The notes beneath the pieces were generated by a model. That model was given only the letters and a program-made list of their open reading frames with translations. It had not been told where the DNA came from and did not search any database. A stretch of 64,000 bases of DNA from CAVIQK01 sp963644945 (lineage in GTDB: Bacteria; Bacillota; Clostridia; Christensenellales; DTU072): assembly GCA_963644945.1 (NCBI GenBank), contig CAVIQK010000001.1, forward strand, positions 62,001 to 126,000. The letters run 5' to 3'. Of this stretch, positions 7,786 to 18,100 are shown in pieces; position 1 is the first letter of the stretch, and the number at the start of each line of letters is the position of its first letter. Position numbers and translations under genes: made by a program.

Positions 7786-9331
7786 AATAGACAATATAAA
7801 CCTGCCCGTAAATTACCAAAAATCCGATCTCGTATCTCTTGTTTCCAAGAGTCTTTCAACACCCTCAAAAAACATTAAAAACATCATCACGATCAAGAAA
7901 AGCATAGATGCAAGAAAGAAGTCTTCCGTCCGTTTTGTGATGTCCGTAGCAGTGGATGTTTTTGACGGTGAGGGCATATCCGCTCGCCCCTATTTACCCC
8001 CAAAAACCTCTATAAAAGAACTAGGACTAGAAAGAATAAGCACCGACAAAAAAATATATATAGTAGGTAGCGGACCGGCAGGATTGTTTACCGCCTTGAC
8101 ACTTTCTTCTTTTGGCATAAAAAGCACGATTTTAGAGCGAGGCGACGATCTCGAAACACGTATCAAAAAGGTAGAAAATCTAAAAGAAAACGGGATATTA
8201 GACACCGAAACCAACGTCCAGTTCGGCGAAGGCGGAGCGGGTACGTTTTCGGACGGAAAACTAGGTTCAGGTATCTCCAACGAGTTTTTTGGGATACTAT
8301 ACGGCGAATTCGTAAAATTCGGAGCCCCCGAAGATATAATGAGCGAATCGGCTCCGCATATAGGTACGGACGTCCTTAGGAAGGTCCTAAAAAATATTCA
8401 TCTAGAACTTAATAGAAGAGGAGTCAATTTTAGGACAAAAAGTAAACTTACCGACATAAAAGTAGAAGACGGCAAAGTTAAAGAAATAGAAGTTGACGGC
8501 ACCGAAATTTTGCCTTGCGATTATCTGATTCTAGCAATAGGCCATAGTGCCGAAGACACTTTTAGGATGCTAGAAAGTCGTGGTGTCGATATGGTCCCAA
8601 AACCCTTTTCGATAGGGGTGAGAGTAGAGCATCGCCAAGACTTAATAAGTGATTCCCAATACGGCAAATTTTCCGCTTTTTTGCCCCCTGCCGACTACAA
8701 ACTTAGTCACCATTTAGAGTCCGGTAGAGGCGTATATACGTTCTGCATGTGCCCCGGGGGCGAAGTCGTCTGTTCGTCCGATCTTGAAGGTACGGTTGTC
8801 ACCAACGGCATGAGCGAAAGAGCAAGGGACGGGAAGTTCGCAAATTCCGCCCTACTTGTATCCGTCACTCCGGAAGACTATCCCAAGGGGCCGTTCGGTG
8901 GATTTGAATTTAGAAAGAAATACGAAAAACTTGCCTACGAAGAAGGCGGAGGAGGGTATTTTGCCCCCGCCCAAAGAGTGGTTGATTTTCTAAAAGGCGT
9001 GGAATCAAAAGGCGAGATTTTGTCATCGTATCGCCCGGGAGTGCATCCCACCGACCTATCAAAAGTCCTTCCCGATTTTGTTATAGACGGCATCAAGGAA
9101 GGACTTACCGAATTTGGCAAAAAGATCAAAGGATTTGATCGAGAAGGCACGCTTATAGGAGTGGAAACACGTTCGTCTTGTCCGGTAAGACTACAAAGAA
9201 GCGAAACAAGAGAGTCCAATATAAAAGGCATCTTCCCTTGTGGCGAAGGTTCGGGATACGCAGGCGGTATAACATCTTCCGCAATCGACGGCATAAAAAC
9301 CGCCCTTTCAATTTACGATATTTTGAAATAA
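7778..9331 (+). CDS. FAD-dependent dehydrogenase, COG2509-type
   Basis: 517 residues. A short N-terminal domain (about 1-85) precedes the Rossmann FAD motif GSGPAGLFTAL (about 97-107). The family signatures NVQFGEGGAGTFSDGKL, FSIGVRVEH, YTFCMCPGGEVV and the C-terminal GIFPCGEGSGYAGGITSSAIDG are all clear. This widespread bacterial and archaeal flavoprotein family has no well-defined reaction. The gene begins inside the end of the preceding flavoprotein gene, so the two are likely to be coexpressed. No clear terminator was seen after it. Confidence 0.9.
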   Translation: MYRIDNINLPVNYQKSDLVSLVSKSLSTPSKNIKNIITIKKSIDARKKSSVRFVMSVAVDVFDGEGISARPYLPPKTSIKELGLERISTDKKIYIVGSGPAGLFTALTLSSFGIKSTILERGDDLETRIKKVENLKENGILDTETNVQFGEGGAGTFSDGKLGSGISNEFFGILYGEFVKFGAPEDIMSESAPHIGTDVLRKVLKNIHLELNRRGVNFRTKSKLTDIKVEDGKVKEIEVDGTEILPCDYLILAIGHSAEDTFRMLESRGVDMVPKPFSIGVRVEHRQDLISDSQYGKFSAFLPPADYKLSHHLESGRGVYTFCMCPGGEVVCSSDLEGTVVTNGMSERARDGKFANSALLVSVTPEDYPKGPFGGFEFRKKYEKLAYEEGGGGYFAPAQRVVDFLKGVESKGEILSSYRPGVHPTDLSKVLPDFVIDGIKEGLTEFGKKIKGFDREGTLIGVETRSSCPVRLQRSETRESNIKGIFPCGEGSGYAGGITSSAIDGIKTALSIYDILK

Positions 9332-9379
9332 TTTCTTAAAAACTTCTGATTACGTTTTCAAAACCCAAAAAGTAAAATG

Positions 9380-9408
9380 TTGACTTTTGCATTTATATGT
9401 AATATTAT
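9380..9408 (+). promoter_or_regulatory. Promoter of the transglutaminase-like lipoprotein gene
   Basis: TTGACT (9380-9385), 17-base spacer, TATTAT (9403-9408), about 35 bases before the TTG start. Confidence 0.65.
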
Positions 9409-9442
9409 TTACATATAACGACAATATGCGGAGGAAAAACAA

Positions 9443-12400
9443 TTGAAAAATATTAAACATAACAGAAAATCGATTGCAAAACCCCTGTTTTTTATAATTT
9501 GTATATGCATATTTACGCTATCTCTTACCGCATGTTTTAATTTGGGCGGAAACGACAATTCCGCAACTAAGGTTGATGTCGCATCTATTGTTGTAGAAAA
9601 AAGCGAAATCAGTGTTTCGTCCGGCGGAGTAGGCAACACCGCACAAATAAAATATACCGTTCTCCCCGAAAATGCTACCGACAAAACGGTTAGATTTATT
9701 CCTAAAAATTCATCCGTAGCAGGTTCCTACCTGACTCTTGACACATCCGGAAACGTGACCGGCAAAAAAGTCACTTCGGACCTAGAAGGCGGCAAGGTAG
9801 AAATTGAAGTTATATCGGCAAGCAACACGAGTGTAAGAGCCTCCGTATTTGTGACGGTAGAGGACATTGCCCCTAGCAAAATCTTTTTTGACAAGACCAC
9901 ATATACCAAGTCTTTATCCGACCGCACGCCTTTCAAGGTGACTCCGTCTTTCGAGCCGTCCCATGCATCGGTCAACACCGAATATACATTGAGATCGAGC
10001 GACGAAACCATAGCGAGCGTTGACCAAGACGGAATGGTTACCATTCACAAAAGAGGCAGTGCAACGATTACTGCGGAACTCAATTTTGATACAACCAAAA
10101 TAGCGACGACCACAATCGAAGTAAAGTACGCACCTCCGCAATATGTTATTAGATACCCCGACAGCGACCAAGACAATTTCGAACAAGTCCCGGGGACACC
10201 CAAAACCATACATTTTGAGATTTCTCCGTCCGGAGAAGAAAGCGCCTATGCGGATCCAAAACCGAAAATTACATGGAAAGTGGGTTCCGAAGTCGTAGAT
10301 ACATCCGCATCCAACGGCCTTAAATATGATTATACTCCGCCCACGGACGTCACCGCAGGCGACTATACCGTCGAAGTAGAAATAAAAGATGCCGACGATC
10401 AAATCATAAATCTTTCATCCGATCCCGTCAAAATCTATACGGTTTTGTCGTCAAGCAGTTTGACGGTTTCCAAAGCGAGCGAAGACACAAGTTTTGATAT
10501 ATCGGTAGGAGATCGCATCAACGTGAAAGTGAGTGTTGCCGACTCGGTAAGAGAGGGCGACTCCTATCAATGGTATTATTATGTTTTCGATGCGGCAAAA
10601 GAAACGAGTTATGACCTAACTCAATTAAAATACAATTATATTCTCACGACCAAAACAAAGCCCTCGTCAAAAGGAAACGGCGACTTCAAATATCTCGGCA
10701 AGAGCCTCGGCGGCAGAGTTTCGGAATTTTCCGAGATAATTCAAGAAGAAGGCGAGATATTCGTATTCGTAGTACCCGTAATCAACGAGGATCCCAAATA
10801 CGATGCAATCAAGGGACTCGAAACACCTTTCGTGTCTTCACCCGTAGGCAACACCGAAATATCCGGACTTTATTCGGTTTACGGACTCAATCAAGAAGAC
10901 AAGTCCTCATATAAACTTGCATGGGATAGACTAAGTGGCGACAAAGATTATCAAGTCGAAATAGTTTGGGCAGACAACACGACCGATTATTACGACAGCA
11001 CACTAGACACAGACAAGAACTATTTTGACGGATCCTCTTTCGTTATTCCTTCGGCAAAAACCGACACGTTTACCGCAAGAGTAAGGACGTTAGGAAGAAA
11101 ATGGAGCGATGCTTACGTAGGTGGCGGAACCATCCCCACGGGACTAGAATCTTACCTAAGCCCCATCTCCAACACCCCCATTGATTTGTATTTCTACACC
11201 GTCAAAGAGTTGGGCGAGTTGCTAGGCTATATTCGTACCTTCCAACCCGACCAAACGGCATTTGTCAACAACAATAGCAAGATAACAAGAGCAGCGGGAA
11301 CAGGCGGCTATGATTACAGTTATACCGTAGAAGCCTTGTTCGCTTTCAAAACCTCGACGATTGACGAAAAAGGCGAGTCCATCGCCAAGAAAGTCGTCTA
11401 TTTGGACGATAGCGGAAGAAGCGACGACGTAGTGTCATATAAAGACGTTTATGTAAACAAATCTACCGGCAGCGGAGACGTAGGCGAATATTGCGAAGCC
11501 TTGTCGGTAGCCTTCCAGTCCTATTGCGAGTCGGGATCCGCATCTTTCGGTGTGACCGAAGCGACAACAATGGGATCTATCTACAAAGTCACGTTCAATT
11601 TCTCGGTTGCCAAGTCACCTACAATTACGTATTATACTCAGTCTGCCGACCAACTAGTAGCCAAGACGGACGCAGACGAAGTCATATCCGTAGAACAGAA
11701 AAAAGGCGAGTCGCTTACTTCTTATTTTGCAGGAATACCTCAAGGAAAAGAGATTGAAGTAGAAAACGGCACCCAACTTTATTTTGCCGCAACATTAGGC
11801 TTAAAACCTGTCGCCAAAGCAGGCTCTACTGCCGAACAAATTTTGACCAAGGCATCGACTGCGCTTGACGGCATCGTAGGCGATCAAATGAATGACTACG
11901 AAAAAGCGACGGCAATTTTCGACTATTTGGCAATGACCATATATTATGACTACAACGTAGCAAATTCAAGTTCTGTTCCCATAACCGATGCATCGTTCCA
12001 AGCAGAAGGAGCATTCGGCATAGGCACCTTGGACGGGAAATGTATTGCCGTATGTGACGGCATGTCCAAAGCCTATGCGATAATGTGTTATATGGTAGGC
12101 ATCCCCGCAACCAAAGTCGTAGGCGTAGCCGGCGGAGAAGGTCAAACAAAAGGCGGTCATGCATGGAACATGATTCTTATTGACGGCACCTACTACAATG
12201 TCGACTTGACTTGGGGCAGTACCGGCGGATATACGGGTGAGAGCGGCAAGAAGGTTGCCACTTTACTACATACGTATATGTTCGCATCCGACAACAATAT
12301 GTATTCGTCAACCCACGTAAGATACGGAGAATATTCGGCTTCGACCGAGACCGATTACTATTATTACGAAAGAGAAGGTCTTATCGCAAGAAAAACCGAC

Positions 12401-12607
12401 GGTAGCGACGTTTACGAACAAATCAATGCCAAGAAAATTACAGGCAAAACCGTCGTAGTCGATATACTTGTGTGCAACAGCGCACTCGGGGTAGAAGACT
12501 TGCCGGCTTATCTACAAAAACTCGCCATAAAACTCGGCGGATACAAGAAGTATCTCAGTTCCACCATCGACGGAGCATACGTCGTCCACTTATTTATAGA
12601 ATCGTAA
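9443..12607 (+). CDS. Surface lipoprotein with Ig-like domains and a transglutaminase-like domain
   Basis: 1,054 residues starting at TTG with GGAGG 8-9 bases upstream. A lipoprotein signal (residues 1-31) ends in the lipobox LTAC. Two bacterial Ig-like (Big_2) domains follow (about 44-135 and 136-228), recognisable by the KTVRF...VTGKKV and ETIASVDQDGMVTIHKRGSATI patterns, then further beta-rich segments. A transglutaminase/protease-like core lies near residues 790-930, with a plausible Cys-His-Asp triad: C871 (AVCDGMSKAY), H906 (GGHAWN) and D921 (NVDLTWG). Such domains in clostridial surface proteins may cleave or crosslink peptides; the substrate is unknown. The protein would be anchored on the outer face of the membrane. 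The mutarotase-like gene starts 23 bases downstream. Confidence 0.87.
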   Translation: MKNIKHNRKSIAKPLFFIICICIFTLSLTACFNLGGNDNSATKVDVASIVVEKSEISVSSGGVGNTAQIKYTVLPENATDKTVRFIPKNSSVAGSYLTLDTSGNVTGKKVTSDLEGGKVEIEVISASNTSVRASVFVTVEDIAPSKIFFDKTTYTKSLSDRTPFKVTPSFEPSHASVNTEYTLRSSDETIASVDQDGMVTIHKRGSATITAELNFDTTKIATTTIEVKYAPPQYVIRYPDSDQDNFEQVPGTPKTIHFEISPSGEESAYADPKPKITWKVGSEVVDTSASNGLKYDYTPPTDVTAGDYTVEVEIKDADDQIINLSSDPVKIYTVLSSSSLTVSKASEDTSFDISVGDRINVKVSVADSVREGDSYQWYYYVFDAAKETSYDLTQLKYNYILTTKTKPSSKGNGDFKYLGKSLGGRVSEFSEIIQEEGEIFVFVVPVINEDPKYDAIKGLETPFVSSPVGNTEISGLYSVYGLNQEDKSSYKLAWDRLSGDKDYQVEIVWADNTTDYYDSTLDTDKNYFDGSSFVIPSAKTDTFTARVRTLGRKWSDAYVGGGTIPTGLESYLSPISNTPIDLYFYTVKELGELLGYIRTFQPDQTAFVNNNSKITRAAGTGGYDYSYTVEALFAFKTSTIDEKGESIAKKVVYLDDSGRSDDVVSYKDVYVNKSTGSGDVGEYCEALSVAFQSYCESGSASFGVTEATTMGSIYKVTFNFSVAKSPTITYYTQSADQLVAKTDADEVISVEQKKGESLTSYFAGIPQGKEIEVENGTQLYFAATLGLKPVAKAGSTAEQILTKASTALDGIVGDQMNDYEKATAIFDYLAMTIYYDYNVANSSSVPITDASFQAEGAFGIGTLDGKCIAVCDGMSKAYAIMCYMVGIPATKVVGVAGGEGQTKGGHAWNMILIDGTYYNVDLTWGSTGGYTGESGKKVATLLHTYMFASDNNMYSSTHVRYGEYSASTETDYYYYEREGLIARKTDGSDVYEQINAKKITGKTVVVDILVCNSALGVEDLPAYLQKLAIKLGGYKKYLSSTIDGAYVVHLFIES

Positions 12608-12630
12608 ATTTTTATCACAAGGAGATATAT

Positions 12631-13479
12631 ATGTTTAAGGCAGAAAAAGGCAGTTGCTTTTTAGGAGAAACATTGGTAATGACCAACGGGTTTATCGAAA
12701 TCGAAGTTACGACCGAGGTAGGCCCCAGAATTATTTCGCTAAGAAAAAGAGGATGCGAAAATATAATGTATCAAGACGAACTTGATTTGGTCAACAGAGA
12801 CGTGTCGTCTGTGTACGGACAAGGCGAACAATGGCACATTTACGGAGGCCATCGTATTTGGTTGTCCCCTGAAGGAGACGAAACATATTATCCCGACCAC
12901 TACAAAGTGTCGGTCGAAATGCTCGACAACGGAGCAATTTTTACCGCAGAACCGTGGAAAGTAATCAACGTCCAACCTTCTCTCAAAATAGAATTTGTCG
13001 GTCAGTCCGAAATAAGAGTAGCCAACATTGTCAAAAACTTGGAATCTACCCCCAAACTTTTGTGTGTTTGGGCATTGACCGTACTAAAACCCGATGCGGA
13101 ATTGTCTGTTCCGTTCAACACGAGAGACACCGGACTTCTTGCCAACAGAAACTTGGTTGTTTGGCCTTATACCAATCTCAACGACGAACGCATCACGATT
13201 TCGGACATTGACGTAAAACTGCGCAGTGTAAAAAATGCATCTACCAACATTAAACTCGGTATGTATATAGAAAGAGCCGTTGCCGTCTATAAAGGACACG
13301 GAACGACCTTTATTAAGCGTCTAAAACCTGCCGCACCTCCGGAGTGTTACCCCGACTTTTGCTCCAACTTCGAAACCTTCACCAGTGGAGTTATACACGA
13401 AGTCGAAAGCCTTTCACCTCGTACAAGTGTCCCCGGCGGACAGTCTATCGAACACGTTGAATTTTGGGAGGTATTGTAA
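12631..13479 (+). CDS. Galactose-mutarotase-like / DUF4380-like protein
   Basis: 282 residues from the ATG at 12631, chosen because CAAGGAGATATAT lies just before it; a longer in-frame reading into the preceding gene lacks such a site. The sequence is beta-rich, with the blocks EVGPRIISLRKRG, GGHRIWLSPEG, YYPDHYKVSVEM and the terminal PGGQSIEHVEFWEV. These resemble the aldose-1-epimerase/mutarotase beta-sandwich superfamily and especially DUF4380-like proteins, so sugar binding is plausible. There is no signal peptide, so it is cytoplasmic. The stop overlaps the next start in TAATG, coupling it to the ROK-like gene and suggesting a shared sugar-related task. Confidence 0.7.
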   Translation: MFKAEKGSCFLGETLVMTNGFIEIEVTTEVGPRIISLRKRGCENIMYQDELDLVNRDVSSVYGQGEQWHIYGGHRIWLSPEGDETYYPDHYKVSVEMLDNGAIFTAEPWKVINVQPSLKIEFVGQSEIRVANIVKNLESTPKLLCVWALTVLKPDAELSVPFNTRDTGLLANRNLVVWPYTNLNDERITISDIDVKLRSVKNASTNIKLGMYIERAVAVYKGHGTTFIKRLKPAAPPECYPDFCSNFETFTSGVIHEVESLSPRTSVPGGQSIEHVEFWEVL

Positions 13480-14804
13480 TGCTTGATGCCGGTTACAAAC
13501 CTTTATATATCTATGCAAAAGAGTTTGAAAATGCCGTAAAAGACTGCGGAATTCCCGTAAAAATCGGTGTAGAAAGAGAAAAAGGCCATACCGCCGTCAA
13601 GACCATACACATCTATAAAGACGGCCACGAAGACGACAATTTCTTCTATGTCGAAAGGACCGTCAAGACAATGCTTTATGCCTACGGTGGTAGCAAAATT
13701 TATATTGATGCCCCCGACTATATTGTCGAAAAACTTGCGAAAACCTATTCAAAAGACGGCGAAAGAGCCTTTGATGTCGATTTTATCGAAACCGTCTATT
13801 TGATGCCGATAGAAGTCCATAAAAAACCCGCAGAACAAATAATCGAAGTAGAAGACGACAAGAGTTTGTCGGGCGGATTTAAGGGCAGAAGAATAGGCTT
13901 CGATGCAGGCGGAAGCGACAGAAAAGTCACCGCAAGTGTGGACGGAGAAATAGTCTTTGACGACGAAACCGTTTGGTTCCCAAAACTTAATGCCGATCCC
14001 GAATATCACATCGCAGGTATCAAAGACAGCATTGACCGAGCCCTTGAAAAATTAGACGGAAAAGTCGATGCAATAGGAGTATCTACCGCAGGTGTAGTTG
14101 TCGATGACGAAGTGCGTCTTGCATCCCTATTCCGTAAGGTTCCCAAAGAAATATACAAGGAAAAAATCGCTCCGATTTATAAAAACTTGTCTTCGACATA
14201 CGGTGTTCCCGTAAAGGTCGCCAACGACGGAGACGTCTCCGCCCTAGCAGGTGCCGTATCATTGAAGAAAGGTCGCCTTCTCGGTATCGCAATGGGCACA
14301 AGCCTTGCCGCCGGCTACATTGACAAAAATCTCAACATCAAGGGTTATATCAACGAACTTGCGTTTGCCCCCGTAGATGCCAACAAAAATGCCGAAAAAG
14401 ACGAATGGTCGGGAGACACCGGAGTAGGTACCTCTTACATGTCACAAGATGCCGTCATCAAACTTTGTAAAGATGCCAAAATCGAACTAGACGACAGCCT
14501 TGCCCCCGCAGAAAAGTTGAAAGTCGCTCAAAAACTTGTCAACGAAGGCGACAAAAGAGCCGAAGAACTCTTTGAAAGGATGGGCGAATATTTTGGATAT
14601 TCGATCATGTATTTCTCAATGTTTTACGATATAGAAACCGTCATGTTCTTAGGAAGAGTCGCATCCGGAAAAGGTGGCGACATAATACTAAAAGTTGCCT
14701 CCGACATCGTGAAAAAAGAGTCGCAAGGAGCAATTAGCATAGTAATTCCCGATGAAAGGACCAGAAGATTAGGTCAATCTTACGTTGCTTGTTCTTTGGT
14801 CTAA
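13479..14804 (+). CDS. ROK-family sugar-kinase-like protein with N-terminal extension
   Basis: 441 residues from the ATG at 13479; GGGAGG lies 9 bases upstream, and a TTG further upstream would put that site inside the gene. The first about 135 residues are an extension of unknown fold. The ROK core then shows the phosphate-binding FDAGGSDRK (about 141), the GVSTAGVVV strand (about 207) and the NDGD segment (about 248) containing the likely catalytic Asp, followed by GIAMGTSLAAGYI. The usual zinc motif CxCGxxGCxE is absent, replaced by an EWSGDTGVGTSYMSQD segment. This places it in a divergent ROK group; it may phosphorylate a sugar or act as a sugar sensor. Start and stop are coupled to the upstream mutarotase-like gene. 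Confidence 0.8.
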   Translation: MLDAGYKPLYIYAKEFENAVKDCGIPVKIGVEREKGHTAVKTIHIYKDGHEDDNFFYVERTVKTMLYAYGGSKIYIDAPDYIVEKLAKTYSKDGERAFDVDFIETVYLMPIEVHKKPAEQIIEVEDDKSLSGGFKGRRIGFDAGGSDRKVTASVDGEIVFDDETVWFPKLNADPEYHIAGIKDSIDRALEKLDGKVDAIGVSTAGVVVDDEVRLASLFRKVPKEIYKEKIAPIYKNLSSTYGVPVKVANDGDVSALAGAVSLKKGRLLGIAMGTSLAAGYIDKNLNIKGYINELAFAPVDANKNAEKDEWSGDTGVGTSYMSQDAVIKLCKDAKIELDDSLAPAEKLKVAQKLVNEGDKRAEELFERMGEYFGYSIMYFSMFYDIETVMFLGRVASGKGGDIILKVASDIVKKESQGAISIVIPDERTRRLGQSYVACSLV

Positions 14805-14904
14805 AATCTCGCGGAAAAACGCTGTGGTTTTGTAAAAACAACACGATATTTTAGTATTGCAAAAAAGTAAAGAATATTGCAAAAATCTCGTGGAAAAACG
14901 GTGT
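14803..14904 (+). repeat. Two copies of a 23-base direct repeat after the ROK-like gene
   Basis: 14803-14825 and 14882-14904 share AAAATCTCG-[C/T]-GGAAAAACG-[C/G]-TGT, with 21 of 23 bases identical and 79 bases between starts. A second short repeat TATTGCAAAAA also occurs twice in between. The first copy overlaps the stop codon of the ROK-like gene. Function unknown. The rest of the gap (14964-15045) is AT-rich with no feature I can name. Confidence 0.6.
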
Positions 14905-14937
14905 CAAATCTCACCGACCACAAGACCTTTAGAAAAC

Positions 14938-14963
14938 AAAGAGCCGTCATCGGCTCTTTTTTT
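14938..14963 (+). terminator. Terminator of the mutarotase-like/ROK operon
   Basis: GAGCCG (14941-14946), TCAT loop, CGGCTC (14951-14956) and seven T residues; the flanking AAA extends the stem. Confidence 0.9.
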
Positions 14964-15051
14964 GTTATCGCAGATTGCCATTTTTGGTTGCAAATTTGAC
15001 TGTAAAATTCGTGGTAAAAACATAATTTCTAAAATTTCACAAACATTTCAC

Positions 15052-15080
15052 TTCACGTGCGTGCATAAGTGTTGTATAAT
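15052..15080 (+). promoter_or_regulatory. Promoter of the giant lipoprotein gene
   Basis: A perfect -10 TATAAT (15075-15080) with a TG-rich stretch directly upstream and a weak -35-like TTCACG (15052-15057) at 17 bases. The region just upstream of the -10 is an alternating purine-pyrimidine CGTGCGTGCATAA tract, which also occurs before the second giant surface gene (41290-41303). Confidence 0.55.
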
Positions 15081-15111
15081 ACAATAAAGTACGATTGGGG
15101 AGTAGTCTGCC

Positions 15112-15141
15112 CTCTCGTGCGAGTACGTGCGTACACGTGAG
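15112..15141 (+). promoter_or_regulatory. CGTG-rich leader hairpin of the giant lipoprotein gene
   Basis: ACGTG-CGTA-CACGT (15125-15138) is a perfect 5-bp palindrome around a 4-base loop. It is nested in a longer possible pairing CTC-T-CGTG/CACG-T-GAG (15112-15140). It ends 17-20 bases before the start codon. A matching CGTG-N4-CACG sits 16 bases before the start of the gene at 41370. It could act as an RNA hairpin or a DNA operator. Confidence 0.5.
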
Positions 15142-15157
15142 AAAATCGGGAGTCGAA

Positions 15158-18100
15158 ATGAGCAAAAAAAGAATCTTTACATTGGTAGTTTTGTTCTTGG
15201 TACTGGCGGTCTTTGCCGTCGGTATGTTTGCTTGTACCGAAAAGGAAACCCCCGACGATCCTAAATATGTCACCCCATCGGGGCAAGAACAAGAGGAAGA
15301 AACCCGTCCCGAAACCATCAAAAAGGACGAAGCCAACGATTTAATCGTCAAAGCAATTTCCGCAAGGAAAGAGTATTATTCCGTCCCCGATACGGCAGAC
15401 TGGTTCGTAATAGACTTGGGACTTGACTTCGCATACAACGATTATCTTTCCGATCCCGAAGGCAAAAAGTCCTCGTTTACTCTCGACGTTAGAGCCAATA
15501 TTCACCTAAAAGACAATGCAAAGAGCAAAATGCTCATAGAATTTGTCAACACCGAAGGCATTACGGTGCTAGGCATTTACTACCAAGACAGCACACTTTA
15601 CCTAGACATTATGGAAGGAATAGCCGCCTATGACGAATATTCCTACTATTTGCCGGAACTCAATTTGACGGCAATAGGTCAAAAACTCGACACCATACTC
15701 GGCAGTGGCAACGTTGACTTGGTTTCGGTACTTGCATCTATCATCGCAGGGCATTCGGAACTCGGCGAACTCATCAAATCTTTCACCGGTAGCGAAATCC
15801 AAATACTCGGATCCAGTCTTGACCAACTTTTAGACGGACTTCTGGCGAGCATTTTGTTTGATACCCAAAACGCCACCAAAACAACACTCGAAAACGGCAA
15901 CCAACAACTCGTAGGCGTCACCTTCAAAGTCGATACCTTGATCGGCTATTTGTCGGGTACAACCGCCCTTCCCAGTTTTATCAACATCAACGGCCAACCG
16001 CTTACGGAAATAAGTTGGACGATTTTCGGACTTCCCGATTTCGATCCCCTACTCGAACAATTTTTAGGTTTTTCGTTGAGGACGATAAGAGCCAAGAATT
16101 GGCCCAAAATCGCAGCCACGATTTCTGCCGTAAACAACAAGAAAACTTATACCGATTCCATAACCGGACAAGAAAAACAAGACTACGTCCTTGACGATAT
16201 TCGTATAAGAATGGATGCCCAAGTCGATGAATCTCATCCGACCAAAGAATTCGATTTACAGATAGACCTCAAAAAGTTCAATATTCGTAGGACCAACGAT
16301 CCTACCGCCATCAACCTTACGGGCAAAAACTTGTCAACGGACGGTGGCGAATATACCAAAGGCGGACTTCTCAACCTATCGTTTGATGCGGCAATCGAAG
16401 TAGATGCAGGCAAAGACGCATCTCTTACCATAGGCGATTTAATCTCGGGCTTAGATATAGGCACGCTCGAAAATATTCCGATTACTTTTGGCGGCAACAC
16501 CGAAAGCGGTCGCACGTTCTACCAATTCGATTTGGACGTAAAACTTGCCCTTGACATGTTCAACGGCGAAAACACCCAAGCCGAAATCAATTTCAACTAC
16601 GATGCCGGTAGCGGCTTAAAAACCTTCTTGTCGCTATATCTTGCCAACAACACCGTCTATATCGACACGAGCGGACTGAGAGACCAAAGAGGCGAAGTCT
16701 TCTCACTTCCCAATTTGAAAATCGAAAACATCAATGTGACAGAAATGCTGTTCGGCGAAAAAGGACTACTTGCATCGTTTATGCAGTATTTAGATCCTAA
16801 ATACGTTTTGCCCGAAATCATCGACACCAGAACAGGTCAAAATGCCGTCAAGATATTAGACGAAAACGGTCAAGAAGTAAACAATTCCGCTCAAAACGAG
16901 GGATTAGACGTAATGTCTATTCTCAAAATGCTCATACAATTCGACAAAACCGAAGACGAAGACGGCAATCCCGTCACGCATATAACCCTTCCGCTGTTCT
17001 CCGGTGGCAACGACAAAGTGCCGTTTGAGATTTTTGTGACAGGCGACACCATTTCAAGCATTGTTCAAATGCTCAACGAAGACCTTTCGATAGGCATTCC
17101 TTACGTGTCAATCGCTTTCCCGCTTTCGACCTCGGCTTATGGAGCAAATGACGACAGCGTTTTGAAATTAGAAGTAGGCGTAGGCGAAGACATTACTCTC
17201 AAAATAAGAGCCGTCGAAGGCACGTGGATAAAACGTCCCGATTTTACATATCAATCGGCAGAAGAAATCGAAGCGGCGGCAAGTTACGAAAAAAGCACCG
17301 AATATTCCAATCTATTCAAGAGCAACAACTACAACGTAGGAATATCCGGAGAATTTTCCTTCGAACAAAACAAATCAAGCGGATGCGACCTAGAAATAGA
17401 AAATCTTATAGCCGGAGTTTTGGATAAACTATTTGTTTCTCTCAACGTTACCGATGCCGGCAAATTTACGGTAGGTTACAACGTCGTAGGCAATATCAAC
17501 CTCGAAATAAGCGATGCGTTGACCGGAGCCATGCTTGACGAAATGTCGCTATCGAAATCACAACTTGCCATATCTCTATACGTAAAACAAGGCGACACCC
17601 CCGTTGAATTCTTGAAAATCATTTACGAAGGCACCGACGATGCAATATACATCGACCTTTCCAATTTCCATAAACTACAAAATGTAGGCACGATATTCAA
17701 GATTTTGGGCGACAACCTACCCAACATTAAGATTTCCGCAGGACTTTCCGACAAACTCTCGTTTGCCAATCCGTTCAAAGGCTTGTTCGGTCAAAATGCC
17801 TCAACAAGTGACGGCGACGTGTTGCAAGTGGCAATGTCGGACGGTGCTTTCAATATCACAGCAAACGACATTTTAGACCTTGCCTCTTCACTCATCAACG
17901 GCATCGACATCAAAGACAACACCCTCGAAGTAATAGCGAGTGCAAAACTTCTCAATGCTCTCATGAATATATTGGGCGTAACGGCAGTCATGCCCGAAAT
18001 AGATGCCTCGATAGGACTCAAAATCATCGACAACACCGGCGAAGGATTTTTGACGATAGATGCCTCGATTTTGGATAAAGACGGCAATTCTCTCGTAGGA

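Noticed and set aside
12472..12630. Longer N-terminus for the mutarotase-like gene reading back into the transglutaminase lipoprotein
   Set aside because: The ATG at 12631 has a strong ribosome binding site, and the extension is a shadow of the upstream gene in another frame.
15095..15157. TTG start giving a 21-residue longer giant lipoprotein
   Set aside because: The extension is not signal-like, and it would be encoded by the palindromic leader; the ATG at 15158 starts a normal lipoprotein signal.
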